NCBI RefSeq assembly: GCF_003096715.1
Contig: NZ_QEOL01000001.1
Location: 186,001 to 250,000 of the forward strand
From: Paraburkholderia silvatlantica
GTDB taxonomy: Bacteria; Pseudomonadota; Gammaproteobacteria; Burkholderiales; Burkholderiaceae
DNA length: 64,000 nt
Reading direction: 5' to 3'
A program made the position numbers and the translations under genes. Below are positions 63,327 to 64,000 of the stretch, one piece after another. The notes under the pieces were generated by a model that was not told the DNA's origin, searched no databases, and saw nothing but the letters and a program-made list of their open reading frames with translations. The first letter of the stretch is position 1, and every line of letters starts with the position of its first letter.

Positions 63327-64000
63327 GACTTCTCTCCCTTCGCGTAGTTCGCATGCCACGACAGGAAGCGTGCTTCGAGCGAACGGACGAGGGCGTCGGC
63401 GGCGACGCCGATGATCGCGTAAATAATCATGGTCAGCAGGATGACGTTGGTCTGCAGGAATTCGCGGGCGTCCATGGCGAGAAAGCCGATGCCTTTGGTC
63501 GTCGCGAGGGTTTCGGCGATGACGAGCGCGAGCCACGCGTGCGCGAGCGCATACCGCACGCCTGTGAGGATCGCGGGCATCGCGCCGGGCAGAATGATCC
63601 GGCGCACGACAGCGGGCCATTTCATCCCGATCACGCTGGCGAGTTCCATCAGTTTCGGATCGATCTGGCGAATGCCGAGCATCGTGTTGATGTAGATGGG
63701 AAAGAGGACTGCGAGCGCGACGAGAAAAATCTTCGCGACTTCGCCTACGCCAAACCACACGATCACGAGCGGCAGCATTGCGAGAAACGGTATCGCGCGC
63801 ACCATCTGGATCGACCGGTCGATGAGCGCCTGGGCGAGGCGGGAAAAGCCGACCAGCACGCCTAGAACGAGCCCGATTGCACTGCCGATCAGAAAGCCGG
63901 TCAGCGCGCGCAGGAGCGAGACGCCAAGGTGAACGAACAGGTCGCCGTTGCGGGCGAGATTCCACGCCGTCGCCGCGACGCTGCTCGGCGCCGGCAGCAC
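63323..64000 (-). CDS. sulfonate ABC transporter permease (SsuC-like), 5' end outside the window
   Basis: 225 residues visible; the N-terminus lies beyond position 64000. It has several membrane helices with the BPD_transp_1 EAA loop ELASVIGMKWPAVVRRIILP, typical of SsuC/TauC permeases. The visible N-terminal part (NGDLFVHLGVSLLRALTGFL) corresponds to the first transmembrane region. It is the first visible gene of the leftward permease-ATPase-binding protein-oxidoreductase unit. Confidence 0.87.
   Translation of the reverse strand: MLPAPSSVAATAWNLARNGDLFVHLGVSLLRALTGFLIGSAIGLVLGVLVGFSRLAQALIDRSIQMVRAIPFLAMLPLVIVWFGVGEVAKIFLVALAVLFPIYINTMLGIRQIDPKLMELASVIGMKWPAVVRRIILPGAMPAILTGVRYALAHAWLALVIAETLATTKGIGFLAMDAREFLQTNVILLTMIIYAIIGVAADALVRSLEARFLSWHANYAKGEKS

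Overview
High-GC, densely coded chromosomal DNA that reads as a beta-proteobacterium of the Burkholderia/Paraburkholderia/Caballeronia group. The grounds are GC-rich third codon positions, many LysR/AraC/MocR regulators, the ectoine-degradation gene order, an FrmR-type formaldehyde module, and many small secreted or hypothetical proteins of the kind common in that group. I see no rRNA, tRNA, CRISPR array, phage or insertion sequence. All names are assigned by reading motifs and gene order; no database search was run.

Layout. (1) 0.1-9.4 kb: an ectoine/hydroxyectoine catabolic cluster, enuR-eutB-eutC-doeA-doeB-doeX then doeC-doeD, ending in a strong hairpin terminator. It converts ectoine via N-acetyl-diaminobutyrate and diaminobutyrate to aspartate semialdehyde and aspartate. 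(2) 9.7-17.4 kb: an FNR-type oxygen sensor, an exported phosphodiesterase, a Gfo/Idh/MocA oxidoreductase, a LysR regulator, a membrane protein with a truncated paralogue just upstream, a SnoaL-like protein and an MHS-type transporter. (3) 17.8-24.7 kb: a ribitol operon: AraC regulator, sugar ABC transporter (binding protein, half-size ATPase, permease), ribitol 2-dehydrogenase rbtD and a D-ribulokinase-like FGGY kinase. (4) 24.7-32.1 kb: Bcr/CflA efflux pump, cysteine desulfurase, LysR, a membrane protein, then a ubiquitin-fold (MoaD/ThiS) protein ending in Gly-Gly followed by a BNR/sialidase-like propeller, and a PPC-domain protein. (5) 32.2-42 kb: envelope and lipid functions: a small lipoprotein-like gene, a Tat-exported phospholipase C, small secreted proteins, an outer-membrane phospholipase A with an extra N-terminal domain, a COG4705 membrane protein, and a translationally coupled OpgC-type acyltransferase and tannase-family esterase.

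(6) 42.2-46.5 kb: a VOC protein, about 1.6 kb of eroded DNA with AraC and LysR remnants, a YaiI-family protein and an ArcD-like antiporter. (7) 46.7-49.1 kb: formaldehyde detoxification frmR-frmA-fghA, with two tandem FrmR-type operators in front of frmR. (8) 49.3-54.2 kb: an HD-type phosphohydrolase, a second sugar ABC transporter with a half-size ATPase but no catabolic enzymes, and two small stress-type or hypothetical genes. (9) 54.6-64 kb: an organosulfur region. A compact operon carries an LLM monooxygenase, a class II aldolase, a thiol dioxygenase and a four-domain rhodanese. Beside it lie a second LLM monooxygenase, a DszC/SfnB-like flavin oxidoreductase and an SsuABC-type sulfonate importer whose permease runs off the right edge.

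The most useful leads are the Gly-Gly ubiquitin-like protein paired with a BNR propeller (29.9-31.3 kb), the coupled acyltransferase/esterase pair in which the esterase has lost its CS-D-HC cysteines (39.2-42 kb), the altered outer-membrane phospholipase (36-37.3 kb), the dual FrmR operators, and the thiol-dioxygenase/four-domain-rhodanese operon.
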